This document shows, one piece after another, positions 45,881-54,619 of a stretch of DNA of 64,000 nucleotides (position 1 is its first letter; every line of letters begins with the position of its first letter). A program made the position numbers and the translations under genes. This DNA is from SB11 sp965222995 (GTDB taxonomy: Bacteria; Bacteroidota; Bacteroidia; UBA8524): positions 558,001 to 622,000 of the forward strand of contig OZ244977.1 in assembly GCA_965222995.1 (NCBI GenBank). Direction: 5' to 3'. The notes under the pieces were generated by a model. The model saw only the letters and a list, made by a program, of their open reading frames with translations. It did no database searches and was not told the origin of the DNA.

Positions 45881-47872
45881 TTATTCATTAATATCAATAC
45901 CTAACTCAGGGTAATACTCAATATTCGGTGGCGGTGGAATGGAAAAACTATCTATAGGAGTGATAAAGTTTTTTGCTCTGCCTTTTAACTCTACTTGGGG
46001 GCTAAAGTTAGTAGAGTCGCTTGCGGGTAATTGCTCACGTTGTACCATGCGGCGTATTACCAAATTGGCTTTTTCTTGCAGCCAATATTTCATGGTGCCG
46101 TCTTTCTCAAACCCATATTTAAATGCTTTTGGTCGGGGTATAATATTAGAGAGGTAAATACCTTCGGCAAGGGTTAAATCAGCCGGTTTTTTATTAAAGT
46201 AGAACTCACTAGCCTCGCCAATACCATATATATTGGGTGCAAACTCTATTATGTTTAGGTACGCCTCAAACATACGTTCTTTACTTACCAAGCGGTTGTT
46301 TTCTATAAGCCATACTATTAGGACTTCTTCTACCTTGCGAGCTACAGTTTTCCTGCGTTTTAAAAAGGCATTTTTAACCAATTGCATGCTAATGGTGCTA
46401 CCACCGCGTACAAATTTTAAGTCAGCTTTGTAAACGGCAGCAATGGCATCTCTAAACGATTGGGGAATAAAACCCCTGTGCCTGAAAAACGAAGGGTCTT
46501 CGTTTATAAGTAAAGCATTAGTAAAATATGGGCTTACTTCTACTAAAGGAGTAAAGTAAGGATTGGTATCGCTAACATTTATGGTACGTAGTTTTTGGTC
46601 TCCCTCATAAACAGTATGCATAAAGGGCTGGTTTATTTTAGTATAGTTAACCTTTCCGTACTTTACTATTCTAAAACCCTCTTTTTGCAGTGATGATTCA
46701 AACTGTAAACTATCGGGCACGGCCCCATCTATAAAACAGTTTAGGCGGTAACTTAGGTTACCCTTTACCTCTATACCTTTAAAAGTACTAAACATGCCTT
46801 GTGGTAAGGCATTAAAAAAGTTTTGTGCAGGGGTAGAGGGCATAATTACTTTTAAACTATACAGTTTCTTTTTACCCAACGGGTATTGTATAAATGTATT
46901 AAAATCAATACCATTAGTACTAATTTTTGAGCTGGAATCTATGGTTAAAAAAGCTTTGTTTATATAAGCATCAATATCTCCGCCTGCTTGGTTAAATACA
47001 ACCGTGTCTTTAGCAATTTTAGCGTTATAAATAGCCAGTGTGTCAATAGTTCCTTTGCCTTTAAATATCAGTTTTTTGTTTTGATAGTCTAGCTCGTTAA
47101 CGGTTAGATGCAGTTTTTTAAACTGTAAGCCAGATTTGAAAAGGGAAGCGAAATATATGTTTATGCCTTCATTACCAAATAGTTCTAGCCCACCTTTAAT
47201 ACCATCCTTATCAAAACTGCCTTTGGCTATCCATGGGCTGTTGCCAAACTCCTTTTGAGGCAGTAATGTGGCCGTAAATTTGGTGTTTTTCCAATCTAAA
47301 TTTTGTAAGGTAATATGTCTTAAACTATCACCGTACTTTAGGCTAAATTTGGTATTAGAAACATTTACAGCATCAGGCAAGTAACCTAATGCAGTTTTTA
47401 TATAATTAAATATTTTTTTCGAGTAATCGCTATTAACCACATCACTGTTTTTCTGTTTTTTTCTAGGTTTTAATAAGGCCCTAAAATTGGTTTGCGAGCT
47501 GTCTTTTCTAAGGTAAATATGGGTATTAGTAACCTGTAAATTACTGAGATTTATTTTCCTGAAAAGGGCAGGTAAAAGCTTTATAGAAACTGATACAGTA
47601 TCTGTTTTGAGTAAGGTATCTCTGTTTTGGGGTACTAAACTAATTTGCGCAAGCTGTACAGTGTTTAGCGAGGTAAACCTAGCACTGCCTACATTAAAAG
47701 TAAGGTAGGTGGTATTTTCTATTTTGGTTTTTACTTTGGTAAGCGCCTTTTGTAAAACATAACTACGCAAAGAGAAATAACCTATTACCCCGATAAGCAA
47801 AAACGCTGAAATAGTAATAAATACATATTTCAGCGTTTTAAATGAGAATATTTTATTTATAAAGCGGCTCAC
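45881..47872 (-). CDS. Peptidoglycan glycosyltransferase (GT51) with N-terminal AsmA-like region
   Basis: A 663-residue membrane protein. One N-terminal membrane segment (about 12-35) is followed by about 380 residues resembling AsmA/DUF748 barrels (LTFNVGSARFTSLNTVQLAQISLVPQN, LSNLQVTNTHIYLRKD, VNVSNTKFSLKYGDSLRHITLQNLDW). The C-terminal 230 residues are a GT51 transglycosylase with E458 in INEDPSFFRHRG, RGGSTISMQLVKN, RKVEEVLIVWLIE and IYGIGEASEFYFNK. A transpeptidase domain is absent. The AsmA-like part is an unusual partner. GTG start at 47872, one base after the frr stop. Confidence 0.8.
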   Translation of the reverse strand: MSRFINKIFSFKTLKYVFITISAFLLIGVIGYFSLRSYVLQKALTKVKTKIENTTYLTFNVGSARFTSLNTVQLAQISLVPQNRDTLLKTDTVSVSIKLLPALFRKINLSNLQVTNTHIYLRKDSSQTNFRALLKPRKKQKNSDVVNSDYSKKIFNYIKTALGYLPDAVNVSNTKFSLKYGDSLRHITLQNLDWKNTKFTATLLPQKEFGNSPWIAKGSFDKDGIKGGLELFGNEGINIYFASLFKSGLQFKKLHLTVNELDYQNKKLIFKGKGTIDTLAIYNAKIAKDTVVFNQAGGDIDAYINKAFLTIDSSSKISTNGIDFNTFIQYPLGKKKLYSLKVIMPSTPAQNFFNALPQGMFSTFKGIEVKGNLSYRLNCFIDGAVPDSLQFESSLQKEGFRIVKYGKVNYTKINQPFMHTVYEGDQKLRTINVSDTNPYFTPLVEVSPYFTNALLINEDPSFFRHRGFIPQSFRDAIAAVYKADLKFVRGGSTISMQLVKNAFLKRRKTVARKVEEVLIVWLIENNRLVSKERMFEAYLNIIEFAPNIYGIGEASEFYFNKKPADLTLAEGIYLSNIIPRPKAFKYGFEKDGTMKYWLQEKANLVIRRMVQREQLPASDSTNFSPQVELKGRAKNFITPIDSFSIPPPPNIEYYPELGIDINE

Positions 47873-47873
47873 A

Positions 47874-48437
47874 TTATACCGTCATTATTTCTTTTTCTTT
47901 AGTAGCAACTAAATCATCAATTTTTTTAATATACTGGTTAGTAAGGTCTTGTACATCGCTTTCGCCGCCTTTAGCAGCATCTTCTGCTAACCCGTCTTTC
48001 TGTAGTTTTTTTATGCTTTCATTGCTGTCTTTACGAACGTTACGTATGCTAATTTTTGCTTGTTCAGCTTCAGCTTTTACTTTTTTAACCAAGTCTTTAC
48101 GACGCTCTTCTGTTAATGGGGGTACATTTATGCGAATTAAATCACCATCGTTTTGAGGGTTCAGTCCAAGATTAGCGTCTGTAATTGCTTTTTCTAAATC
48201 GGCAATCATACTTTTATCAAAAGGCTGTACTGTTATAGTACGGGGATCTGGAGTTGAAACGTTCGCTGTTTGGTTAATAGGTGTCATTGAACCGTAGTAG
48301 TCTACATTAACACCATCAAGCATACTGGCAGATGCTTTTCCCGCTCTTATTTTCAAAAACTCATTTTCAGTGTGTGTAATACACTTTTTCATCCCTTCCT
48401 CAGCTTCCTCAAGTACAAATTGTAGTTCTTCACTCAT
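47874..48437 (-). CDS. frr: Ribosome recycling factor
   Basis: A 187-residue RRF, which with EF-G splits post-termination ribosomes. Typical blocks: KIRAGKASASMLDGVNVDYYGSMTPINQTANVSTPDPRTITVQPFDKSMIADLEKAI, PPLTEERRKDLVKKVKAEAEQAKISIRNVRKD. Full length, ATG start at 48437. It is divergent from gpmA across about 180 bases. It is followed one base later by the GTG of the GT51 gene, so the two are cotranscribed. Confidence 0.96.
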   Translation of the reverse strand: MSEELQFVLEEAEEGMKKCITHTENEFLKIRAGKASASMLDGVNVDYYGSMTPINQTANVSTPDPRTITVQPFDKSMIADLEKAITDANLGLNPQNDGDLIRINVPPLTEERRKDLVKKVKAEAEQAKISIRNVRKDSNESIKKLQKDGLAEDAAKGGESDVQDLTNQYIKKIDDLVATKEKEIMTV

Positions 48438-48587
48438 AACTGTTTGCGTAAATTATAATTTTCGATTTAAAAAAATTAAGGTTGCAAAATAAAGCTTTTA
48501 TAGCATTTATATAAAGTATTCTTAGGTGTACAAAATATTTATTAAAATCTTATTGAAGGTATATCCATTGAGAATATATTGAAACTA

Positions 48588-48595
48588 TATATTTG
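48588..48595 (+). promoter_or_regulatory. Predicted -7 element TATATTTG of gpmA
   Basis: TATATTTG matches the Bacteroidota -7 consensus TAnnTTTG. A TTG at 48568-48570, 17 bases upstream, could be the -33 element. It sits 21 bases before the ATG at 48617 and supports that start over the in-frame upstream codon at 48593. Confidence 0.6.
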
Positions 48596-48616
48596 CAGCA
48601 AAATATAAAAACTTGT

Positions 48617-49222
48617 ATGGCACAGTTAGTTATTATTAGGCACGGACAATCGCAATGGAATTTAGAAAACCGCTTTACCGGTTGGGTTGATGTGGATTTA
48701 TCTCCCAAAGGAATTGAAGAAGCAAAAAAAGCAGCTGAAATGCTAAAAGACTACAAGTTTGATATGGCTTTTACCTCGGCATTGCAACGTGCACAAAAAA
48801 CACTAAGTGCTATTTTGGAAATAACCGGTCAGGCAGATATACCTGTAACTAAACATGAAGCTTTGAATGAGCGCATGTATGGTGATTTACAAGGATTGGA
48901 CAAAGCAGAAACTGCAAAAAAATATGGCGATGAGCAAGTACATATTTGGCGTAGAAGTTATGATGTGCCTCCACCAAACGGTGAAAGCTTAAAGGATACT
49001 GAGGCAAGGGTTATCCCTTATTATAAAGAGCACATAGAGCCTTTACTAAGAGAGGGTAAAAATATTATAATCTCAGCACATGGTAATAGCTTGCGTGCCT
49101 TGATTATGTATTTGGAAAACTTAACTCCCGAAGAAATTTTGAAGAAAGAGTTGGGCACCGCCCGCCCCATTGTTTATGATTTAGACGAAAACGCCAAAGT
49201 TCTCAAAGCACAAGCGATGTAG
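48617..49222 (+). CDS. gpmA: 2,3-bisphosphoglycerate-dependent phosphoglycerate mutase
   Basis: A 201-residue phosphoglycerate mutase of glycolysis. IIRHGQSQWNLENRFTGWVD carries the phosphorylated His and its Arg, ALNERMYGDLQGLDKAE holds the acid/base Glu, and SAHGNSLRALIMYLE the second His. It is shorter than the about 250-residue proteobacterial form, lacking a C-terminal tail and one insertion, as in other short dPGM proteins. I chose ATG 48617 on the basis of the -7 box and the family start. Confidence 0.93.
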   Translation: MAQLVIIRHGQSQWNLENRFTGWVDVDLSPKGIEEAKKAAEMLKDYKFDMAFTSALQRAQKTLSAILEITGQADIPVTKHEALNERMYGDLQGLDKAETAKKYGDEQVHIWRRSYDVPPPNGESLKDTEARVIPYYKEHIEPLLREGKNIIISAHGNSLRALIMYLENLTPEEILKKELGTARPIVYDLDENAKVLKAQAM

Positions 49223-49262
49223 TTAGAAAATTTTGAATTATAATACAATTCGAAATTTCAAA

Positions 49263-50306
49263 TTACGAATTAGTTAAGTGTTGCCAACCTTGGGCTTTTA
49301 GGGCAAACTTGTTGTCGTTTTTAGTCATTAAGTGTATACCTTCTTCTTTGGGTGTGCAATGCCCAATAATACTTATCAAATCAGTTTTTTGAAGTTTTTC
49401 ATAATCAGCTTGAGGAATGGTGAATAGCAACTCGTAATCTTCGCCACCATTAAGTGCGGCAGTAGAAGGGTCTATGTTAAACTCTTCTGCCATTTGTATG
49501 GTTTGGTGGTCCATGGGTAACTTGCTTTCATACACATTCATTCCTACGTTAGAGTGCTGACATAAATGATAAACTTCTGAGGCTAAACCATCTGAAACAT
49601 CAATCATACTGGTAGGCACAATACCCTGTGCATCCAACCACTCTACAAAATCTTTTTGCGCTTCGGGTCGTAACTGACGACCTACTATATAGTCCCAGCC
49701 TCCCAAATCAGGTTGCATATTAGGGTTAGCAATATATACTTGCTTTTCGCGCTCTAATAAATTTAAACCCATATATGCACCACCTAAATCTCCTGTTACA
49801 CACAACAAGTCGTTATCTTTTGCGCCTTTTCGGTAAGTAATTTTTTTCTCATCAGCATAACCAATGGCAGATATAGAAATAATTAAACCCTGCTTTGAAG
49901 ATGAAGTATCTCCACCCACTACATCTATCCCATATTTTTCACAAGCTATATAAATACCTTTATATAGTTCTTCTACAGCTTCGAGGGAAAAGCGATTAGA
50001 GAAACCAACTGAAACGGTAATCTGTTCGGGCTTCCCATTCATGGCATAAATGTCTGAAAGGTTTACAACAACTGCTTTATACCCCAAGTGCTTAAGTGGC
50101 ATGTATGACAAATCAAAATGTACCCCTTCAAGTAACATGTCAGTACTAACCAACATTTTTTTGCCATCTGCATCAATTACTGCGGCATCATCACCCACAC
50201 CTTTAACGGTAGATTTGTTTTTAAGCTCAATATCTTTGGTAAGGTGGTCTATTAAACCAAACTCACCCAAATTACCAATTTCAGTGCGCCCTGCGTTTTC
50301 AAACAT
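49263..50306 (-). CDS. thiL: Thiamine-monophosphate kinase
   Basis: A 347-residue enzyme that phosphorylates thiamine monophosphate to thiamine diphosphate. Motifs: STVKGVGDDAAVIDADGKKMLVSTDMLLEGVHFDL (metal and ATP site), NLSDIYAMNGKPEQITVSVGF, GDTSSSKQGLIISISAIG, VTGDLGGAYMGLNLLER, MIDVSDGLASEVYHL and LNGGEDYELLFTI. An open frame reaches 50495, but its extra N-terminus crosses into the divergent comF gene. The family start and a minus-strand -7 box at 50320-50327 support ATG 50306 (or ATG 50312). Confidence 0.92.
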   Translation of the reverse strand: MFENAGRTEIGNLGEFGLIDHLTKDIELKNKSTVKGVGDDAAVIDADGKKMLVSTDMLLEGVHFDLSYMPLKHLGYKAVVVNLSDIYAMNGKPEQITVSVGFSNRFSLEAVEELYKGIYIACEKYGIDVVGGDTSSSKQGLIISISAIGYADEKKITYRKGAKDNDLLCVTGDLGGAYMGLNLLEREKQVYIANPNMQPDLGGWDYIVGRQLRPEAQKDFVEWLDAQGIVPTSMIDVSDGLASEVYHLCQHSNVGMNVYESKLPMDHQTIQMAEEFNIDPSTAALNGGEDYELLFTIPQADYEKLQKTDLISIIGHCTPKEEGIHLMTKNDNKFALKAQGWQHLTNS

Positions 50307-50319
50307 TTCCATAGAAGTG

Positions 50320-50327
50320 CAAAGGTA
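50320..50327 (-). promoter_or_regulatory. Predicted -7 element TACCTTTG of thiL
   Basis: On the minus strand TACCTTTG matches TAnnTTTG. It ends 14 bases before ATG 50306 and 8 before ATG 50312, so the transcript has a very short or no leader. Confidence 0.5.
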
Positions 50328-50336
50328 CATCAGTTT

Positions 50337-50344
50337 TACATTTG
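50337..50344 (+). promoter_or_regulatory. Predicted -7 element TACATTTG of comF-like gene
   Basis: TACATTTG matches TAnnTTTG, 18 bases before ATG 50363. Together with the minus-strand box it makes a divergent promoter pair within about 25 bases. Confidence 0.55.
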
Positions 50345-50362
50345 TTATTCTAAATTGCAGTG

Positions 50363-51049
50363 ATGAATCTGATTGCTGATTTTGTTTCTCTTTTCTATCC
50401 TCAAATTTGTGCTGCTTGTGACGGTGAACTGCTGAATGGGGAGGAGCATATTTGTTTAGATTGCCAGCTACAACTGCCTTATACGGGGTTTGCAAACCAA
50501 AGCCCTAATGCTGCTGAGCAAATGTTTTGGGGTAGAGTAGAACTTGAAGGGGCTACAGCTTTTTTATATTTCAAGAAAGGGAGCCGTACCCGCAAGCTAA
50601 TGCATAGAATTAAATATAAAGCTGAAAAAGAGTTGGCATTACATATTGGTAGAATGATGGGCGAAGAGTTGAAACAAAGTGGAAGATTTGCAACGGTTGA
50701 AGGTATAATTCCTATTCCACTTCATAAAAAGAAACAACGCAAACGTGGTTTTAACCAAAGCGAATGGTTTGCCAAAGGGCTGGCTGAAAAGTTAGAAGTT
50801 AATGTAATTACAAATGTGCTTTTAAAAATCTCTGAAACTAAAAGTCAAACCAAAAAAAACCGTTGGCAACGCTGGCTAAATATGGGCGAACAGTTTGTAG
50901 TTAAGCAGCCTGATAGCATAAAGGGTAAGCATATTTTACTGGTTGATGATATTGTAACCACAGGGGCTACTTTAGAATCGTGTGTAGTAACATTAAAAGA
51001 AAATATCGGTTGCACTGTTAGTATTGCTACTATGGCAATTACTGAGTGA
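50363..51049 (+). CDS. comF: ComF family phosphoribosyltransferase-like protein
   Basis: A 228-residue ComF-like protein. N-terminal zinc-ribbon-like Cys pairs CAACDGE and CLDC, then EGIIPIPLHKKKQRKRGFNQSE, then the PRTase loop HILLVDDIVTTGAT with the acidic DD pair. Some family members act in DNA uptake for transformation; for others the role is unclear. The 3' end overlaps the convergent oxidoreductase gene by 11 bases. The preceding GTG at 50360 is a possible alternative start. Confidence 0.85.
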   Translation: MNLIADFVSLFYPQICAACDGELLNGEEHICLDCQLQLPYTGFANQSPNAAEQMFWGRVELEGATAFLYFKKGSRTRKLMHRIKYKAEKELALHIGRMMGEELKQSGRFATVEGIIPIPLHKKKQRKRGFNQSEWFAKGLAEKLEVNVITNVLLKISETKSQTKKNRWQRWLNMGEQFVVKQPDSIKGKHILLVDDIVTTGATLESCVVTLKENIGCTVSIATMAITE

Positions 51050-52169
51050 GTAGAGCTGCTAACTTTTCTCCCGTATTACTTCCCAGTGCTATACCCATAC
51101 CATTGCAACCGAAGCCCAAAGCAATATTTTCCGTGATATTTTTAATTATGGGTTGCTTGTTGGGCGAAAAACCCATTATACCCTGCCAGTTGCGTTCAAC
51201 CTCTAATTCAGTATTTGGGGCTATTACAGTTTTCAGGTAGTGCTCTAGCTTATGTAGTATGGTATTGTTAGGTTCAAAAGTTGTAGTTTCTTCGTGTTTT
51301 AAGTCTAAGTTTCTGCCACCACCAAAAAGTATTTGGTTTCCGTAATTTCTAAAGTAATAAAAGCCTTCTTCAAAATGGAAGGTCCCTTTTAATCTTAAAT
51401 TTTCTATAGGTTTAGTGGCAATTACTTGTCCACGCCCGGGCTTAATACCTAGCTCCGGTAAAAATTGATGGGTGAATGCGTTGGTACACAAACCCATTTT
51501 TTTGCAAGTAAACTCTACATTTTTATTAAGCTGGTGGTGATGCACAAAAACGCTAACACCCATTTCGGTTTCATCAAATTCAATTACCTCAGCACCATAG
51601 ATAATTTTTATACCCAACCCTGTAGCATAGCGCGAGAGATTCTCCATCATTAAACCCGTATCAATTTGTCCTTCAAGTGGGGTGTAAATCAGGTGCTTGG
51701 TATTGCCAAAGCCAAAGTTTGGTATTAAATCGTTTTTTAATTCAAAAACCTTGGTGTTAAAATAGGGTCGTAGTTGTTGGTTTAGCGTGTCAATTTTTTG
51801 GGGTTCAAAGCTTTCATCATCATCAAAAATAAGTTCATAACCACCATTTTGCTCATAGCCAATTTTGTTGTCTCCCAATCGGTGGCGCAGCTTTTCTAAC
51901 CCCTTTTGGCGTTCAACTGCAAGTTTGGCAACAGTATCAGCATCAGTAAGCTCCATGTCGGCCATCATTTCACAAGCTTTTGCAAAGCAAGCAAAACCGG
52001 CATTTTTAGTACTTGCACCTGTTGGGAAAATGCCTCTTTCAAGTACTAATACATCTTTCTCGGGATTTTTTTCTTTTAGTGAGCAAGCTGTGGAAAGCCC
52101 TGTGATTCCTGCCCCAATAATTATTACATCATATTTTGTAAATGAATTTTGTTCCCAAAAACTAATCAT
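51039..52169 (-). CDS. FAD-dependent oxidoreductase (D-amino acid oxidase/glycine oxidase type)
   Basis: A 376-residue flavoprotein. FAD site: DVIIIGAGITGLSTACSLKEKNPEKDVLVLERGIFPTGASTKNAGF, with the GASTKNAG motif usual for DAO family enzymes that oxidise amino groups. C-terminal GIMGFSPNKQPIIKNITENIALGFGCNGMGIALG completes the FAD site. The substrate is not predictable; glycine, sarcosine or another amine is possible. Convergent with comF with an 11-base overlap. Possibly monocistronic. Confidence 0.85.
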   Translation of the reverse strand: MISFWEQNSFTKYDVIIIGAGITGLSTACSLKEKNPEKDVLVLERGIFPTGASTKNAGFACFAKACEMMADMELTDADTVAKLAVERQKGLEKLRHRLGDNKIGYEQNGGYELIFDDDESFEPQKIDTLNQQLRPYFNTKVFELKNDLIPNFGFGNTKHLIYTPLEGQIDTGLMMENLSRYATGLGIKIIYGAEVIEFDETEMGVSVFVHHHQLNKNVEFTCKKMGLCTNAFTHQFLPELGIKPGRGQVIATKPIENLRLKGTFHFEEGFYYFRNYGNQILFGGGRNLDLKHEETTTFEPNNTILHKLEHYLKTVIAPNTELEVERNWQGIMGFSPNKQPIIKNITENIALGFGCNGMGIALGSNTGEKLAALLTQ

Positions 52170-52297
52170 GTTGCAATGTTAGTATAATGCTTAAAAAATT
52201 CTATGATTAGCAATTATCTATCCTAAAAAGATATTAATCGAGTTTTTTACTGAACATAACCCCAGTTGTATGTACTTTTACGCAAATTTCATAGCCT

Positions 52298-53215
52298 ATG
52301 CTGAAGATTGAAAGTGTTACTAAACAATATGCTGAAAAACTGGCTTTAGACAATGTAAGTTTTGAAGTACCGGAAAGAAGCATATTTGGTTTGTTAGGTC
52401 CCAATGGGGCAGGGAAAACATCGCTTATTAGGATAATTACCCGTATTACAGCTGCCGATGAAGGGAGGGTGTATATAAATGGAGAGCTTTTGAACCCCAA
52501 ACATGTTGAGATAGTTGGGTATTTGCCTGAAGAGCGCGGGCTATATAAGAAAATGCCCATTATAGACCAAGCTATGTATTTTGCCCAGCTTAAAGGGCTA
52601 AGCAAAAAAGAGGCAAAAACTGCTATAGATTATTGGTTTGATAAGTTTGATATAAATAGCTGGCGAACAAAAAAGGTTGAAGACCTTTCAAAAGGAATGC
52701 AGCAAAAGGTGCAATTTATTTTAACCGTATTACACCAACCCAAACTTATTATTTTGGATGAACCTTTTACAGGTTTTGACCCTGTTAATGCCGAGCTTAT
52801 TCGCAAAGAAATAATTGAGTTAAGGGATAAAGGTGCTACAGTAATACTTTCCACACACCGTATGGAGTCTGTAGAACAGATGTGCGACCATATAGCACTG
52901 ATAAACAATTCGCAAAAGGTATTAGACGGTAAGCTTAAGGAAATTAAAAATAACTACAAGCAAAACAAGTATGAAGTTATTACCGACGTATTTGAAAGCA
53001 GTGTTATAAGTGGTTTTACTATCGCAGAAACTGAACAACTGGAAGAAAATAAGCAAAAAACTGTTTTTGAAGTTGTGGGGGAGAATAATAACCCAAATAC
53101 CTTGCTTCAACAGTTATTGCAAGCAACTAAGGTGTATGCCTTTAATGAGGTATTGCCCAGCATTAATGATATTTTTATTGAAATAGTAACACCGGCAGGG
53201 GAGGTAATGGCATGA
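52298..53215 (+). CDS. ABC transporter ATP-binding protein
   Basis: A 305-residue ABC ATPase of the NatA/GldA type. Walker A GPNGAGKTS at 34-42, signature LSKGMQQKVQF, Walker B LIILDEPFTGFDP, switch STHRMESVEQMCDH. The C-terminal 80 residues are an accessory domain. It shares an ATGA overlap with the permease gene (53212-53215), so the two form one exporter. The Q-loop is at LPEERGLY. Sodium or drug export is a guess; no specific substrate. Confidence 0.9.
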   Translation: MLKIESVTKQYAEKLALDNVSFEVPERSIFGLLGPNGAGKTSLIRIITRITAADEGRVYINGELLNPKHVEIVGYLPEERGLYKKMPIIDQAMYFAQLKGLSKKEAKTAIDYWFDKFDINSWRTKKVEDLSKGMQQKVQFILTVLHQPKLIILDEPFTGFDPVNAELIRKEIIELRDKGATVILSTHRMESVEQMCDHIALINNSQKVLDGKLKEIKNNYKQNKYEVITDVFESSVISGFTIAETEQLEENKQKTVFEVVGENNNPNTLLQQLLQATKVYAFNEVLPSINDIFIEIVTPAGEVMA

Positions 53216-54549
53216 AACAAATTTGGTTAATTACAAAGCGAGAGTTTTTAAGCAGAGTAAAAAAGAAATCGTTTTTAATAATGACTCTTTTAGGACCTTT
53301 GCTAATTGCAGGTTTTTATGCAGCTATTATCTGGGTAACTGTTGGACAGGCAAAAGGTGATAAGCTAAGGATTATTGAAGTTATTGACAAAAGTGGTGTT
53401 GTAGACGGCGAGTTAAAAAACACTAAGAATATTGTTTTTGATTTTAAAGACGGAAATATTGATAGTGCCAGAAAAGACTTAAATAACTCAGAAAGTTATG
53501 GTTTATTGTACTTCCCACCTTCTTTTACCTTAGAAAGGCCTGTAGGTATTCAGCTTTTTACCCGCGAGCAAAGTAGTATAGCCACACAAGAACGTATTGA
53601 AAGAAGTATAGAACGGGAGTTAAAATCTCAGCGAATGCGAATAGCGGGGCTTAGTCAGGATAAAATAGACAGCTTACGTGTTGAAATTGACTTAAATGTA
53701 TTACTGAACAGTAGCAATGGTGATGAAGTGAAAAAGTCGGAAACTGCAGTATTAACCGCCATTGGTTTCGCCCTTACTTTTTTGATGTACATGTTTGTTT
53801 TTATGTATGGTGTGCAGGTAATGCGTGGGGTAATGGAAGAAAAAACCAACAGGATTGTAGAGGTAATTATTTCAACAGTGCGTCCTTTCCAGCTAATGTT
53901 GGGAAAAATATTCGGTATTGCTATGGTGGGACTTACCCAGTTTTTGATGTGGATAATATTGGGTGCGGGACTTTCATTTGTTGTAGCAATAGCATTGGGT
54001 GTTACTATGGATACGGGTGATTTGCAAAGCATGCAATCATCGCAAGCCAATAGCCAGGAAATTGCAGAACAGGTGGCTGATATGCAAGCCGATGGTCTCT
54101 CATTTTGGGGAATTATTAATACCGCTTTGGGATACTTACCCTTTTTCTTGTTTTATTTCATTTTTGGGTACTTAATGTATAGCTCATTGTTTGCTGCTGT
54201 GGGTTCGGCAGTTGATAGTGAAACCGATACTCAACAGTTTATGTTTCCTATTACTATACCTATAGTTTTCTCTTTTATAGTCTCTATATCAGCCATTACG
54301 AACGACCCACACAGTACTTTAGCATGGTGGATGTCAGTTATTCCGCTTACCTCTCCGGTTACCATGATGGCTCGGCTTCCTTTTATTGAGGGACATGAAT
54401 GGGATTTGGTACTCTCTATGGTATTGTTAATTCTTGGCTTTTTAGGCTCTACTTGGTTAGCGGGACGAATTTATCGTACCGGTATATTGATGTACGGTAA
54501 GAAAGTAAACTATAAAGAAATCTTCAAATGGATTAGATATAAAGGGTAG
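53212..54549 (+). CDS. ABC transporter permease (NatB/ABC-2 type)
   Basis: A 445-residue membrane protein. One N-terminal membrane segment (about 22-44), then a periplasmic domain of about 130 residues, then about five segments (for example ALTFLMYMFVFMYGVQVMRGVMEEKTNRIVEVIISTVRPFQLMLGKIFGIAMVG). The EEKTNR(I)xE sequence is the ABC-2 coupling helix. Overlaps the ATPase gene by 4 bases. The pair resembles NatAB-type exporters of Bacteroidota. Confidence 0.88.
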   Translation: MKQIWLITKREFLSRVKKKSFLIMTLLGPLLIAGFYAAIIWVTVGQAKGDKLRIIEVIDKSGVVDGELKNTKNIVFDFKDGNIDSARKDLNNSESYGLLYFPPSFTLERPVGIQLFTREQSSIATQERIERSIERELKSQRMRIAGLSQDKIDSLRVEIDLNVLLNSSNGDEVKKSETAVLTAIGFALTFLMYMFVFMYGVQVMRGVMEEKTNRIVEVIISTVRPFQLMLGKIFGIAMVGLTQFLMWIILGAGLSFVVAIALGVTMDTGDLQSMQSSQANSQEIAEQVADMQADGLSFWGIINTALGYLPFFLFYFIFGYLMYSSLFAAVGSAVDSETDTQQFMFPITIPIVFSFIVSISAITNDPHSTLAWWMSVIPLTSPVTMMARLPFIEGHEWDLVLSMVLLILGFLGSTWLAGRIYRTGILMYGKKVNYKEIFKWIRYKG

Positions 54550-54619
54550 GAGAGTGAATTAAGGCAGTATCTTTCTTTGTTAATTGCATTATAGAAATAT
54601 AAAAAGTAATTTTAGCGAT

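Noticed and set aside
50312..50495. Longer thiL start at 50495
   Set aside because: The extra N-terminus runs into the comF start region, has no family homology, and conflicts with the -7 box of thiL.
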